Source of the DNA: CAWULT01 sp963923455
Lineage (GTDB): Bacteria; Acidobacteriota; Vicinamibacteria; Vicinamibacterales; UBA2999
Assembly (NCBI GenBank): GCA_963923455.1
Contig: CAWULT010000026.1
Location: 1 to 43,807 of the forward strand
Length of the DNA stretch: 43,807 nucleotides
Reading direction: 5' to 3'
The notes beneath the pieces are model-generated. The model made no database searches and was not told the origin of the DNA. It was given only the letters and a program-made list of their open reading frames with translations. Below are positions 1 to 8,686 of the stretch, one piece after another; the first letter of the stretch is position 1, and each line of letters starts with the position of its first letter. Made by a program: the position numbers and the translations under genes.

Positions 1-780
1 GCCGCGGCCTACGGCATCGCGGTCACGATGACGATGGTCATCACCGCGATACTGCTGCACGTCGTCGCGACCGAGCGCTGGCGCTGGCCCGCGTGGGCGG
101 CCTGGACGGTCACCGCGACGTTCCTGACGGTGGACCTCGCGTTCTTCGGCGCCAACGTGCTCAAGATTCTGCAGGGGGGCTGGCTGCCGCTCGTGATCGC
201 CACGCTGCTCTTCACGTTGATGACGACGTGGAAGACCGGGCGCCGGCTGGTGGCGGAACGCCTGACGGCACGGGCCATCCCGCTCGAGGACTTCATGCGC
301 GGCATCGAGGCGTCGCGGCCCGCGCGCGTCCACGGCACCGCGGTGTTCATGACGGCGCAGCCGCAGGGCACCCCGCCGGCGCTCGCCCACAACCTCCGCT
401 ACAACAAGGTGCTCCACGAGCACGTCGTGATCCTGACGGTCTCGACCGCGCAGGTGCCGTACGTGACGCCCGAGGAACAGGTCACGGTGGAGGAGCTCGG
501 TCAGGGCATCTTCAACGTCCGCGTGCAGTACGGCTTCATGCAGGACCCCGACGTGCCCGACGCGCTGCTGCGCGCACAGCGGCTCGGGGTGACGATCGAC
601 CCCGGCGACATCACCTTCTTCCTCGGCCGGGAGACGATCATCGTGACGCGGCGGCAGGGCATGGCCGTCTGGCGCGAACGCCTGTTCGTGCTGATGGCCC
701 GCAACGCCGTTCGCGCGACGGCGTTCTTCAAGCTGCCCCCCGAGCGCGTCGTCGAACTGGGCGTGCAGGTCGAGATGTAG
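1..780 (+). CDS. kup: Kup-family potassium uptake protein, C-terminal part (5' end outside window)
   Basis: This is the C-terminal 259 residues of a low-affinity K+/H+ symporter of the Kup/HAK/KT family, an inner-membrane transporter. The frame is open from base 1 and begins in the family's AAYGIAVT segment. Two hydrophobic helices follow (around residues 10-25 and 35-60). The rest is the soluble C-terminal domain, with the familiar TAVFMT, LLHN-type (here LAHNLRYNKVLHE) and RVVELGVQVEM ending typical of Kup proteins. The start codon lies upstream of the window. The next gene converges on it, with 58 bases between the two stops. That gap contains a small GC-rich inverted repeat near 800-814 without a T-tract. 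Family assignment is confident. Confidence 0.93.
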   Translation, partial: AAAYGIAVTMTMVITAILLHVVATERWRWPAWAAWTVTATFLTVDLAFFGANVLKILQGGWLPLVIATLLFTLMTTWKTGRRLVAERLTARAIPLEDFMRGIEASRPARVHGTAVFMTAQPQGTPPALAHNLRYNKVLHEHVVILTVSTAQVPYVTPEEQVTVEELGQGIFNVRVQYGFMQDPDVPDALLRAQRLGVTIDPGDITFFLGRETIIVTRRQGMAVWRERLFVLMARNAVRATAFFKLPPERVVELGVQVEM

Positions 781-838
781 CGCCGCACCGCCGCGCCTCG
801 CCCGGGGCGCGGGCCCGGCCGGCGCCAGCCCGTCGCCG

Positions 839-2113
839 TCAGCGGAGCACGGCGCGCACGATGGCCGGGTCGCCGTCGTTCGGCGACGGCTCGACACCGA
901 GCACCTCGGCCAGCACGTTGTAGACGTCGACGTTCTCGAAGGCCGGCACCGTCCGCCCCTGCTTGAACGCCGGCCCGGCCGCGACGAACAGGCCCCGCAT
1001 CGACCGGGCGTCCGGGTCGTACCCGTGCTGCCCACCCTCCGGTCCGTGCTTCCAGTACTCGGCGTAGTCGGAGCGGCGGATCACCACCCACCCTTCGTCG
1101 GCGACGCCCGTGAGCGGCGGCACGCGCGGCTGGTTGCGGAAGTGCCAGCGCTCGGGCGTCTCGTCGCGCCTGTACATCTCGAGGTGCGGGTGCGCCTGAA
1201 CGAGCGCGCGATGGACGGCCTCGAGCTTGCCCGCCGCCGGGTTGAGCCCGAGCGTCGGGTTCATGTCCACGATCTCGACGTCGCCCAACGAGACGTAGTC
1301 GTCGACGAAGATCGTCCGCCTGATCGTCGTAGACGCCATGCCGTGATCCGACACGACGACCACGTTGGCGCCGTCGTACAGCCCACGCTGCCGGAGTCCG
1401 TCGACCAGGCGCCCGAGCTGCGTGTCGGCGCGCACGATCGCGTCGCGGACCTGCGTCGAGTCGGGGCCGTACCAGTGGCCCTGTTCGTCCAGCTCGTTCA
1501 GGTACAGCGTCAGGAACGAGGGCCGCTCGGCCACCGGGCGATCGAGCCACGCCAGCACCTGGTCGACGCGGCTCGCCTCGGGCACGGTGGAGTCGAACTC
1601 CCGCCAGTAGCGGGGCTGGTGACCGCCGACGGGCGCCTCGGATCCCGGCCAGAACATCGTGGCGGCGATCCGGCCCGCCCGCTCCGCGGTGTTCCAGAAC
1701 GGATCCCCGCCCCACCACATCGGATCGGTCACGGCCGCGCGGTCCGCGCGGCGAAACACCTTCCCCGTGCCCGGATCGCGGATCACGTTCGCGATCATGC
1801 CGTGGTGGCCCGGGTAGAGCCCCGTGACCAGGCTGTAGTGATTGGGGATGGTCTTCGAGGGATAGCCGGGGATGAGGCCCTCAGCGCGCACGCCGCGGGC
1901 CATCAGTTCGCGCAGATGCGGCACCGGCGCCTTCTGCTGGTAGTCCCAGCGCCACCCGTCGATCGAGACCAGGATGAGAAGCGGCGGGACTGCCCGGCCC
2001 GGAAGCCCGGCCGCCCCTGCGTGTGCGGGCGGGGAGGCAACCGTCCGGGGCGGCGGCGCCGGCCCGCAGGCCACCGCCAGGACGACGACGATCCACGCCC
2101 ACCGACGCCGCAT
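839..2113 (-). CDS. ENPP-type alkaline phosphatase/phosphodiesterase lipoprotein
   Basis: Predicted exported nucleotide pyrophosphatase/phosphodiesterase of the alkaline phosphatase superfamily, about 424 residues. A signal peptide ending in LAVAC at about residue 16 suggests a lipoprotein. The two-metal site is visible: D52 in VSIDGWRWDY, nucleophile T88 in PSKTIPNHYSLVTG, the D and H of ELDEQGHW, and DHG in VVVSDHGMAS. This is the eukaryote-like ENPP arrangement (Thr nucleophile, PNHY) rather than a sulfatase. It probably cleaves phosphodiester or pyrophosphate bonds in the periplasm, but the substrate cannot be read from sequence. A GTG codon directly precedes the chosen ATG; neither has a clear ribosome binding site. 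The gene is followed by the convergent kup gene. Confidence 0.88.
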   Translation of the reverse strand: MRRRWAWIVVVLAVACGPAPPPRTVASPPAHAGAAGLPGRAVPPLLILVSIDGWRWDYQQKAPVPHLRELMARGVRAEGLIPGYPSKTIPNHYSLVTGLYPGHHGMIANVIRDPGTGKVFRRADRAAVTDPMWWGGDPFWNTAERAGRIAATMFWPGSEAPVGGHQPRYWREFDSTVPEASRVDQVLAWLDRPVAERPSFLTLYLNELDEQGHWYGPDSTQVRDAIVRADTQLGRLVDGLRQRGLYDGANVVVVSDHGMASTTIRRTIFVDDYVSLGDVEIVDMNPTLGLNPAAGKLEAVHRALVQAHPHLEMYRRDETPERWHFRNQPRVPPLTGVADEGWVVIRRSDYAEYWKHGPEGGQHGYDPDARSMRGLFVAAGPAFKQGRTVPAFENVDVYNVLAEVLGVEPSPNDGDPAIVRAVLR

Positions 2114-2213
2114 CACGTTTCAGTGTAGATCGCCGTCAACCGGGGACCGGCGTGCGTGGTGCACCGGAGACCCGGAGGCTCGCCGGTGCCAACCGCCTCC
2201 GGGGCGTCAGGCG

Positions 2214-3278
2214 CTACCGGGCCACGCTCGCCGCCGATGCCGGACGGGACGCGAGGTAGGCGGCGATGTTGACGTAGTCCTCGTCGGTCAACCGCTCGAC
2301 GACCGGCCCCATCAGGGCGCTCCACGTGCCGCGGCGCGCCCCCGCCTTCATGTCGTACATCTGGCGCGCCAGATAGCTCGGCGATCGCCCGGCCAGTCCG
2401 GGCACGGGCCCCAGGCCCTGCAGGTCCGTGCCGTGGCAGCCACCGCACGCGACCGTGCGGCCGTTGCCGCCGCGCACGACGAGCGCCTCTCCCTTCCTCA
2501 CGCTGCCCACGGGCACGTAGGCGATGAACCCGGAGCGCGGATCGCGGAACTGCTCGGTGCGTTCGACGTCGGTCGGGGTCTCGATCACGCGCGTGCCGAT
2601 CGGCTCGGTCATCTCGGGCTCCACGGGAATCCACATCCCCGCCTGGCTGCGCATCACGGGGACGCGTGCGGTCTCCTTCACCGTGATCCACGGCGTCCAC
2701 CGCATCGAGCCGAAGTAGTCGGCGGCGGCCTTGATCTCCTCGGGCGTCATCGCCTTCGCGATCTGGATCATCAGGTTCGTGTTGCCCTTGCGTGACTCGG
2801 CGGATGCGCGCGCACCGCTCCGGAAGTCGTTCATCGTCTGGACGAAGTACTCGACGGGCAGTCCCGCGACGCCGGCGTTCTCCGGCCGGCCTTTCCCGTT
2901 CGGCATGTGGCACATCGCGCAGGCGCGCGCCTCGGGGCGACGGCCCTTCCCCACGATGTCCGGCATGGGAGGATGATCCTGCGGATACCAGTCCGCGGGA
3001 CCGAAGAAGTCGCGGATCTGCGCGGCGGTGTACTGCAGGGCGCTGCCTGGCAGTTGACGTGGCGTCGGGTCTGGCGCGGGCGCGGCGCCGCCGGCTCCCC
3101 CGGCACGGGCGCCACCGGTGGCTGGAGCCGCTGCAGGCGCCGGCGCAATCGCGTACGCCCAGTTCATCCCCGCGGGCGCCGTCCGTGCCGGCGGCGTCGC
3201 GCCCTGCTGGGCCATCAGCGCGGCGGAACCGGAGATTGTCAGTGTGCCGACGACGAGGGCGGCGTGGTGCATGCGCAT
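2214..3278 (-). CDS. Exported diheme c-type cytochrome
   Basis: Periplasmic electron carrier of about 354 residues with an N-terminal Sec signal (through about residue 23, AALMAQQ) and two covalent heme sites: C120-x-x-C123-H124 (CAMCH) and C278-x-x-C281-H282 (CGGCH). Residues 45-75 form an Ala/Pro/Gly-rich linker. The spacing (PVEYF before the inter-heme region; LARQMYDMKAGARRG after the second heme) is that of tandem class I cytochrome c domains. Candidate axial Met residues are M125 and those in the SALMGPVV segment. About 100 bases separate it from the phosphodiesterase gene downstream. The partner enzyme is unknown; it could feed the cbb3 oxidase encoded about 19 kb away, but that is only inference. 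Confidence 0.88.
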   Translation of the reverse strand: MRMHHAALVVGTLTISGSAALMAQQGATPPARTAPAGMNWAYAIAPAPAAAPATGGARAGGAGGAAPAPDPTPRQLPGSALQYTAAQIRDFFGPADWYPQDHPPMPDIVGKGRRPEARACAMCHMPNGKGRPENAGVAGLPVEYFVQTMNDFRSGARASAESRKGNTNLMIQIAKAMTPEEIKAAADYFGSMRWTPWITVKETARVPVMRSQAGMWIPVEPEMTEPIGTRVIETPTDVERTEQFRDPRSGFIAYVPVGSVRKGEALVVRGGNGRTVACGGCHGTDLQGLGPVPGLAGRSPSYLARQMYDMKAGARRGTWSALMGPVVERLTDEDYVNIAAYLASRPASAASVAR

Positions 3279-3341
3279 GTCAGGCCTCCAGGCAGTGCGT
3301 TGTCCGCCAACTATACGCCCGCCCGTCGCCGCGGCGACGGC

Positions 3342-5123
3342 TCACGGGGCCGGCGCCGACAGTCGATAGATCTGCGTGCCGTGCGCGGTCACCGACACGG
3401 GTGTCTCGGCCCACGACAGGGATGACGTCGCACGGAAGCGCGCCTTGATCAGGTCCATCTCGACCGGTTCGAGCACGGCGTACACCGGATGTCCCGCCGC
3501 CGCCAGATGGGCCACCGCGCGGTCGAGCCAGTCCGCGTCGAGCAGGTCCCAGCGAAGCGCCGGCACGCCGGCGTAGTACCGCAGCGGGCCACTGTGCAGT
3601 TGCGCGACGACGACCGCGCCCGGCGGCAGCTGGCGCGCGTAGTCGCTGGCCTCGCGATACCGAAGCCAGTCGTCACCCCAGGCGCGCAGCGTCGACACGG
3701 GCAAGTACGTCACGCCGTGCCAGCAGACGCCGGCGACGAGCGGTATGAGCACGGCCTGCCGCCACCGGCCGAACGGCCTCAGGGCCGTCGCCACCGCCGC
3801 GGCTGCCGTGGCCAGCAGCATCGGATACGCGGGCAGCACGAACCGTAACGCCCACCACCACTCGTCGAACACCAGGTAGAACAGGTACGGCCCGACGACG
3901 GCGGCGGAGAAGGCCAGGCACCAGAGCGCAGCCACCGCCGCGCGGCGGCTGCCGGCACGCCACAACACGAGCGGAGCGGCCAGGCCCGCCACGATCAAGG
4001 GTGTCTGCGTCGACATCAACCATGCCCCGTAACGGCTCGCATTGGGCACGACGTTGTTGAGCGCGTAGAAGACGGACAGGTCCCCGTAGCCCGACTGGAG
4101 AGGGCTGCCGTACAGCGCGCTGTTGATCGCCGCGGTGACCAGCGGGCCCGGCAGCATCGAGATGGTCCAAAGCGACATACGGCCAACGGCCTGGCGCGCC
4201 GTCGGCGCCGGCCATGCGGCCAGCGCCCCGACGAGCGGGGCCAACACCACGAGATTCGGCCGCGTGAGCACCGCGAGCGCGGTCGAAAGACCCGACGCGA
4301 CGAGGGCAATCCGCCCGCGAGCCGGCGTCGCCGCGCCAACCACGGCGCCGAGCCACCAGGCGAGCGCGGGGATGTCGCTCATCGGCCCGCTCGCAAGCAG
4401 CAGGAACAGCAATGCCGGGCTGGCGGCCAGCAACGCCGCCGTGGCCAGTCCCACCGCATCGCCGGCCAGGAGGCGCCCGAGGCAGAAGGCCAGCCACACC
4501 GCGAGTCCGGCTAGCACCGGCACGACGGCGAAGATCGCCCCCTCGCCGCCGATGGCCGACGCCGCCGCCAGCGTCAGCGGAAACCCGGGTGCGTAGACGG
4601 GCACTGCCACACCGGGCTCGCCCGACGCGGTCCAACCGAGCGGCGCCAGCGTGCCGGTCGCGTTCGACCAGGGCAACTCACGCGCCATCGGCAGATCGAT
4701 TCGCGGCAGCCCGTCCCTCCACGCCCGTGCCTCACTCACGTATCCATAGGAGTCGGCGGCGCCGACGGTGCGAGGTCCCCACCACGAACCCGCGACGGCG
4801 ACCGCGACGGCCAGCACGGCCGCCATCGATGCCGGGGACACCGCCGGCAGGCGGGGCAGACGGACGGCAAGGAACCGGGACCACGCGTGCAGGGCCGAGG
4901 CCCGCGCCGCGGTCCCGTCGAGCAGGGCGGCCGCCAGGGCGAAGGCCGCCGCGAGCACGATCGGGCGAACCGGATTGCGGGATCTGAGTCGCACGCCGCC
5001 GAGTGACCATTCGACGGGGCCGATGACGGCAATGCCGATCGCCCACACCCCGGCCATGACTGCGAGCACGGCCAGCGCGACGACGAGACGTCGCCGGGTC
5101 GCCATCCTGTCCGGGCCGATCAT
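3342..5123 (-). CDS. Polytopic membrane glycosyltransferase, GT39/ArnT-like (GT-C fold)
   Basis: Large integral membrane protein of about 593 residues with roughly 11-13 hydrophobic segments. After the first membrane spans comes a periplasmic loop with DSYGYVSEARAW, the place where GT-C enzymes carry an acidic catalytic residue. The C-terminal soluble part has PAYPMLLATA followed by a domain with DWLRYREASDYARQ. Such proteins transfer a sugar from a polyprenyl-phosphate donor to a lipid or protein acceptor on the outer face of the membrane. Acceptor and sugar cannot be read. The reading frame stays open to 5273, but the hydrophobic start supports Met at 5123 or at 5105, where GGACAGG precedes the ATG closely. 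The neighbours give no cluster context. Confidence 0.75.
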   Translation of the reverse strand: MIGPDRMATRRRLVVALAVLAVMAGVWAIGIAVIGPVEWSLGGVRLRSRNPVRPIVLAAAFALAAALLDGTAARASALHAWSRFLAVRLPRLPAVSPASMAAVLAVAVAVAGSWWGPRTVGAADSYGYVSEARAWRDGLPRIDLPMARELPWSNATGTLAPLGWTASGEPGVAVPVYAPGFPLTLAAASAIGGEGAIFAVVPVLAGLAVWLAFCLGRLLAGDAVGLATAALLAASPALLFLLLASGPMSDIPALAWWLGAVVGAATPARGRIALVASGLSTALAVLTRPNLVVLAPLVGALAAWPAPTARQAVGRMSLWTISMLPGPLVTAAINSALYGSPLQSGYGDLSVFYALNNVVPNASRYGAWLMSTQTPLIVAGLAAPLVLWRAGSRRAAVAALWCLAFSAAVVGPYLFYLVFDEWWWALRFVLPAYPMLLATAAAAVATALRPFGRWRQAVLIPLVAGVCWHGVTYLPVSTLRAWGDDWLRYREASDYARQLPPGAVVVAQLHSGPLRYYAGVPALRWDLLDADWLDRAVAHLAAAGHPVYAVLEPVEMDLIKARFRATSSLSWAETPVSVTAHGTQIYRLSAPAP

Positions 5124-5292
5124 GCGCCGATCATGCACCGGATGTGACGGCCGAGCCAGCCCGGAAGCAGGCCGGCTCGCGATGACGGGGAGATGGCCGT
5201 GAGCTGTGCCATCTGTCGCCGGACGGCCAGCGGTTCCTCCTGAGCATGCGCCTCGACGAGAACGCGGCGGCACCGCAGCCCTCAGCGACGGC

Positions 5293-5700
5293 TCAGTACT
5301 CGATCAGCCGCAGTCCGGGCACGCGCGCGAAATCCTTGACGTTGCGTGTGACGAGCGGTGCATCGTCGATCGCGGCGGCCGTGGCGATCAGCAGGTCCAT
5401 CGACGACATCGGGGCGCTCTTCCGCGACGATGCCGCGAACAGCCGTCCGTAGGCCGGGGCGAAGCGCTCGTCCGGGTAGACGACCAGCAGTCCCCCAAAG
5501 AGCTGATCCAGCGCCTCGTGCTCCGCGAGCGGTCGCCGCGCCAGCTCCGCTCCGGCCCGGAGTTCACTGACGACGTGCACCGACACGGCCAGCACCTCGG
5601 AGGGCTCCAGGGACTCGATGCAGTCGAACGCAGGGCCGGGTCGCTCGCGGCCGTGCTCTCGCAGCAGGTCGATCAGGAACGAGCTGTCGAGGTGGATCAC
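5293..5700 (-). CDS. vapC: VapC-like PIN-domain ribonuclease toxin
   Basis: A 135-residue PIN-domain protein, the usual size for a type II toxin that cleaves RNA. The acidic metal-binding residues are present: D5 in HLDSSFLID, E46 in VVSELRAG, D102 in SSMDLLIA and D123 after TRNVKDF, with the TRN and F-x-R-V-P-G-L ending typical of VapC. Translation starts at GTG, and this codon overlaps the antitoxin stop by four bases (GTGA), so the pair is translationally coupled. The antitoxin is expected to bind the toxin and repress the shared promoter. The locus lies between genes of unrelated function. Confidence 0.9.
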   Translation of the reverse strand: MIHLDSSFLIDLLREHGRERPGPAFDCIESLEPSEVLAVSVHVVSELRAGAELARRPLAEHEALDQLFGGLLVVYPDERFAPAYGRLFAASSRKSAPMSSMDLLIATAAAIDDAPLVTRNVKDFARVPGLRLIEY

Positions 5701-5930
5701 CTCGCCACCGCACGGGCCGGCTCTCGCCGCCGCCGGCCGACGACCGTGTCCATCGCGTTCAGCGCCGGCTCACCCACGCGAACGGACTTGAGCCGCGCCA
5801 GGAAGCGGCCAGCGGTGGGCTCCGGCCCGAAGTGCTCCTTGATCACCTGTGAGAACGACTGCCCCTCCCGCTTGTGGCGCGCGAGGAGGGCGTAGGCCTC
5901 CAGGTCGATGGTGATGGTCTTGACGGCCAT
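5697..5930 (-). CDS. vapB: VapB-type antitoxin
   Basis: A 77-residue protein beginning MAVKTITIDLEAYALL, followed by a K-R-E-G-Q-S-F-S-Q-V-I segment, matching the VAPB_antitox (formerly DUF217) family with a short ribbon-helix-helix-like DNA-binding start. The basic C-terminus (GRRRREP) probably contacts the toxin. The start at 5930 is chosen because the family motif begins there, although the frame is open further upstream. It precedes vapC with a four-base overlap. The 230-base gap to the divergent O-demethylase gene must hold the operon's promoter; no clear operator palindrome was seen. Confidence 0.85.
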   Translation of the reverse strand: MAVKTITIDLEAYALLARHKREGQSFSQVIKEHFGPEPTAGRFLARLKSVRVGEPALNAMDTVVGRRRREPARAVAR

Positions 5931-6040
5931 GCACGGATCATGCACTTGTCGTCGCCGACCCGTCAAACCAACCAGGGCCGTCGCGGAGGCCAGACGTGCG
6001 CGGTTCCGGTCCGGCGGCGGCTGCCACGGGCCGCATCCGC

Positions 6041-6046
6041 TATACT
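6041..6046 (+). promoter_or_regulatory. Candidate -10 element (TATACT) upstream of the LigM-like gene
   Basis: TATACT stands out in an otherwise very GC-rich vapB/ligM intergenic region, about 115 bases before the O-demethylase start. No convincing -35 hexamer lies 16-18 bases upstream, so this may be an activator-dependent promoter. Direction is inferred from the downstream gene. Confidence 0.4.
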
Positions 6047-6160
6047 CAAGGGCTGACCACCCGGACGGCGTGCCTGCAGACAGGCGCCAGGTGCGCGATC
6101 GGACGCCGGACGCAACACGATCTCCGTCCCGCTCCACGAGAGCGAAGAGCACGAGCCATC

Positions 6161-7540
6161 ATGAGACAGCAGAACCTGGAGCAGCTGCTCCGCGCCGCCA
6201 AGAACCCGGTCGAGATGCTGCGCAACTCGCAGATCGGCCCCTACGCCTTCCCGGTCGTCCGGCACGAGTTCACCAACTGGAGGGATGAACAGCGCTCGTG
6301 GCGCCAGACGTGCGCGCTGTTCGACCAGTCGCACCACATGACGGACCTCTACGTGCAGGGACCCGACGCGCTCAAGGTCTTCTCCGACCTCGGCATCAAC
6401 AGCTTCAAGACGTTCAAGGTGAACCAGGCCAAGCAGTTCGTCGCCTGCAACCACGACGGCTACGTCATCGGCGACGCCATCCTGTTCTACCTCGACGAGA
6501 ACAGCTTCAGCCTCGTCGGCCGCCCCCCGGCCGCCAACTGGGTGCAGTACCACGTCGAGAAGGGCGGCTACGACGCCACCTGCGAGCGTGACGAGCGCAG
6601 CGCCCAGAACCAGGGACGCCGCAGGACCTACCGCTTCCAGGTGCAGGGCCCGCACGCGCTGAAGGTGATGGAGAAGGCCACGGGCAAGCCCGTGCCGGAG
6701 ATCCGGTTCTTCAACATGGATACGCTCATCATCGGCGGCAAGCCCGTGCGCGCGCTGCGGCACGGCATGGTGGGCCAGCCGGGCTTCGAGCTGTTCGGAC
6801 CCTGGGAGGACGGAGACGCCGTGCGCGAGGCGATCGTCGCGGCAGGCCAGGAGTTCGGCATCCGCCAGGTGGGCGCCCGGACCTATCCGACCAGCTGTCT
6901 CGAGTCGGGATGGATCCCCTCGCCGCTGCCGGCCGTCTACACGGGCGAGCAAATGCGGGCGTACCGTGAGTGGCTCGGGCCCAGGAGCTACGAAGCGATG
7001 GCCTCGCTCGGCGGCAGCTACGTGATGCCGGACATCACCGACTACTACCTGACGCCGTACGACCTCGGATACGGCCCGTTCGTCAAGTTCGACCACGAGT
7101 TCGTCGGCCGCGCCGCGCTCGAGCGGATCGCCGCCAACCCGCGGCGGGCCAAGGTCACCCTGGTGTGGAACGGCGACGACGTGACGCGCGCGTTCGGCTC
7201 GATGTTCAGCGGCGACAGCGCGGGCGACGTCACCAAGTACATCGACCTGCCGCTCGCCAACTACGCGACGCTTCCCTACGACAAGGTGCTCAAGGACGGC
7301 AAGACCATCGGCATCTCGACCTACACCGGCTACACCTTCAACGAGCGCGCCATGGTGTCGCTCGCGATGGTCGACACCGCGCTCAGCACGCCTGGCACGC
7401 AGGTCACGCTCGTGTGGGGTGAAGACGCGGGCGGGACGAGCAAACCGACCGTCGAACGCCACGCGCAGGTGGAGATCCGTGCCACCGTGCAGCCCGCGCC
7501 GATCTCGGAGGTCGCGCGCGTCGCGTACCGGCCGAAGTAG
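6161..7540 (+). CDS. ligM: LigM-like tetrahydrofolate-dependent aromatic O-demethylase (GcvT family)
   Basis: A 459-residue member of the GcvT/aminomethyltransferase superfamily. Several stretches match my memory of Sphingomonas LigM (vanillate/3-O-methylgallate O-demethylase): VEMLRNSQIG near the N-terminus, LFDQSHHM, GDAILFYL, RFQVQGPHAL, LRHGMVGQPGFE, LESGWIPSPLPAVYTG, and YGPFVKFDHEFVGRAALE. LigM is about 470 residues, so this is full length. The enzyme moves a methyl group from a methoxy-aromatic to tetrahydrofolate in the cytoplasm, giving 5-methyl-THF. The start at 6161 matches the LigM N-terminus; the frame is open upstream. It is monocistronic, with no ring-cleavage or folate genes beside it, so substrate is uncertain: DMSP-demethylase-like or glycine-cleavage-like activity is possible but fits less well. 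Confidence 0.8.
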   Translation: MRQQNLEQLLRAAKNPVEMLRNSQIGPYAFPVVRHEFTNWRDEQRSWRQTCALFDQSHHMTDLYVQGPDALKVFSDLGINSFKTFKVNQAKQFVACNHDGYVIGDAILFYLDENSFSLVGRPPAANWVQYHVEKGGYDATCERDERSAQNQGRRRTYRFQVQGPHALKVMEKATGKPVPEIRFFNMDTLIIGGKPVRALRHGMVGQPGFELFGPWEDGDAVREAIVAAGQEFGIRQVGARTYPTSCLESGWIPSPLPAVYTGEQMRAYREWLGPRSYEAMASLGGSYVMPDITDYYLTPYDLGYGPFVKFDHEFVGRAALERIAANPRRAKVTLVWNGDDVTRAFGSMFSGDSAGDVTKYIDLPLANYATLPYDKVLKDGKTIGISTYTGYTFNERAMVSLAMVDTALSTPGTQVTLVWGEDAGGTSKPTVERHAQVEIRATVQPAPISEVARVAYRPK

Positions 7541-7548
7541 TCCACGCC

Positions 7549-7576
7549 GCCGGCGGGCCTCGACCGGCCCGCCGGC
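7549..7576. terminator. GC-rich hairpin between convergent genes
   Basis: A perfect 11-bp inverted repeat (GCCGGCGGGCC / GGCCCGCCGGC) with a six-base loop begins nine bases after the O-demethylase stop. It lies in the gap shared with the convergent epimerase gene. No T-tract follows on either strand, so termination by this hairpin alone is uncertain. Confidence 0.45.
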
Positions 7577-7636
7577 ATCCCCTCCCGAAGCCGGCAGCTC
7601 CGCCCAGTCCCCCAGGCCCAGGCCGGGCTGGCCGCT

Positions 7637-8629
7637 TCAGACGATGAACGCGGGCTTGCGCCTCAGCAGGCCCTGCTCCCAGTACCAGCGCAACCCGGCC
7701 CGCATGCCCTCGTCGTAGGAGGTGTACCGCACGCCGAGTTCGCGCACCGCCTTCGATCCGTCGAGCCGCAGGCCGTGGGCGAGCATCTCGATGGTGTCGC
7801 GGGCGACGACCGGCTGGCGGCCCGTGAGCCGCGCGCCGGCTTCGGCGAGCAGCGCCACCACACGGGCGACCGGGAGGGGCAGAACGGGCGGCCGCTCGAC
7901 GCCGGCGAGATCGCACGCGCGGCCGACGAACTCCGCGGCGTCCATCGTCTCGTGCGACAGGATGTACCGCTCGCCCGGCCGGCCCACGTCCATCGCCCGC
8001 AGGTGCCCGGCGGCCACGTCGCCGACGTAGACCATGCTGAGGGCACCGGGGATCATCGCCGGCAGCGTGCCGTTCGCGGCGCTGACGACAGCCGAGACCG
8101 ACGGCGTGACGCCGCCAGGACCATACACGCCGCCCGGACTGACGATGACCACCGGGAACCCGCCTGCGGCGTAGTCGTCGACCACGCGCTCGGCCCGGTA
8201 CTTGGCCTCCTCGTAGGCAGTGTTGAAGTAGCCACGGTGCACGGTCGTCTCGTCGCCGACCGTGCCGCGCGCCTCTCCGATCGCCATGCCGGTGCTGGTG
8301 TAGACGACGCGCGACACGCCGTGCGAGCGAGCCGCCTCCAGGACGTTCCTCGTCCCCTCGACCTCGGTCCGCATCAGCAGGACGCGGTCGGGCACCCAGA
8401 AGGCGTACATCGCGGCCGCGTGATACAGGCGATCGCAACCCGCCATCGCGCGATCGAGCGACGCACGATCGAGGATGTCGCCGCGGGTGATCTCGACGCC
8501 GAGCGCCTCGAGGCTGGCGGTTCGGCTGGTCGTGCGCGCCAGGACGCGGACCGCCTCGCCGCGCGCGCGCAGCGCGGCGACGATGGCGCCGCCAACGAAT
8601 CCGGTTCCGCCAGTTACGAGTGTGGGCAT
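7637..8629 (-). CDS. HpnA-like NAD(P)-dependent sugar epimerase/dihydroflavonol-reductase family protein
   Basis: A 330-residue extended short-chain dehydrogenase. The Rossmann motif TGGTGFVGG starts at residue 6, followed by the DI segment of the cofactor site (TRGDILD). The active-site motif is Y-E-E-A-K within NTAYEEAKYRAE, with a catalytic-type TST in VVYTSTGMAIG. The sequence resembles hopanoid-associated sugar epimerase HpnA and plant dihydroflavonol-4-reductases: A-A-M-Y-A-F-W, P-G-G-V-Y-G-P-G-G and D-V-A-A-G-H are characteristic. No hopanoid genes (shc, hpnC-H) are in the window, so a hopanoid role is not supported by context. It converges with the O-demethylase gene and precedes the aminopeptidase on the same strand by 57 bases. 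Confidence 0.82.
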   Translation of the reverse strand: MPTLVTGGTGFVGGAIVAALRARGEAVRVLARTTSRTASLEALGVEITRGDILDRASLDRAMAGCDRLYHAAAMYAFWVPDRVLLMRTEVEGTRNVLEAARSHGVSRVVYTSTGMAIGEARGTVGDETTVHRGYFNTAYEEAKYRAERVVDDYAAGGFPVVIVSPGGVYGPGGVTPSVSAVVSAANGTLPAMIPGALSMVYVGDVAAGHLRAMDVGRPGERYILSHETMDAAEFVGRACDLAGVERPPVLPLPVARVVALLAEAGARLTGRQPVVARDTIEMLAHGLRLDGSKAVRELGVRYTSYDEGMRAGLRWYWEQGLLRRKPAFIV

Positions 8630-8686
8630 GCGGCCGTGGCCGGCGTCACCCTGGACACCGGCGACGAGGGCATCACTCCGGAGCGG

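Noticed and set aside
4123..4987. Plus-strand frames inside the glycosyltransferase region
   Set aside because: They are Arg/Pro/Ser-rich shadows of a clear polytopic membrane protein on the other strand.
5931..6160. A longer vapB antitoxin starting at 6152
   Set aside because: The extra 74 residues lack family resemblance and would cover the promoter region of the divergent gene. The VapB motif begins at the Met at 5930.
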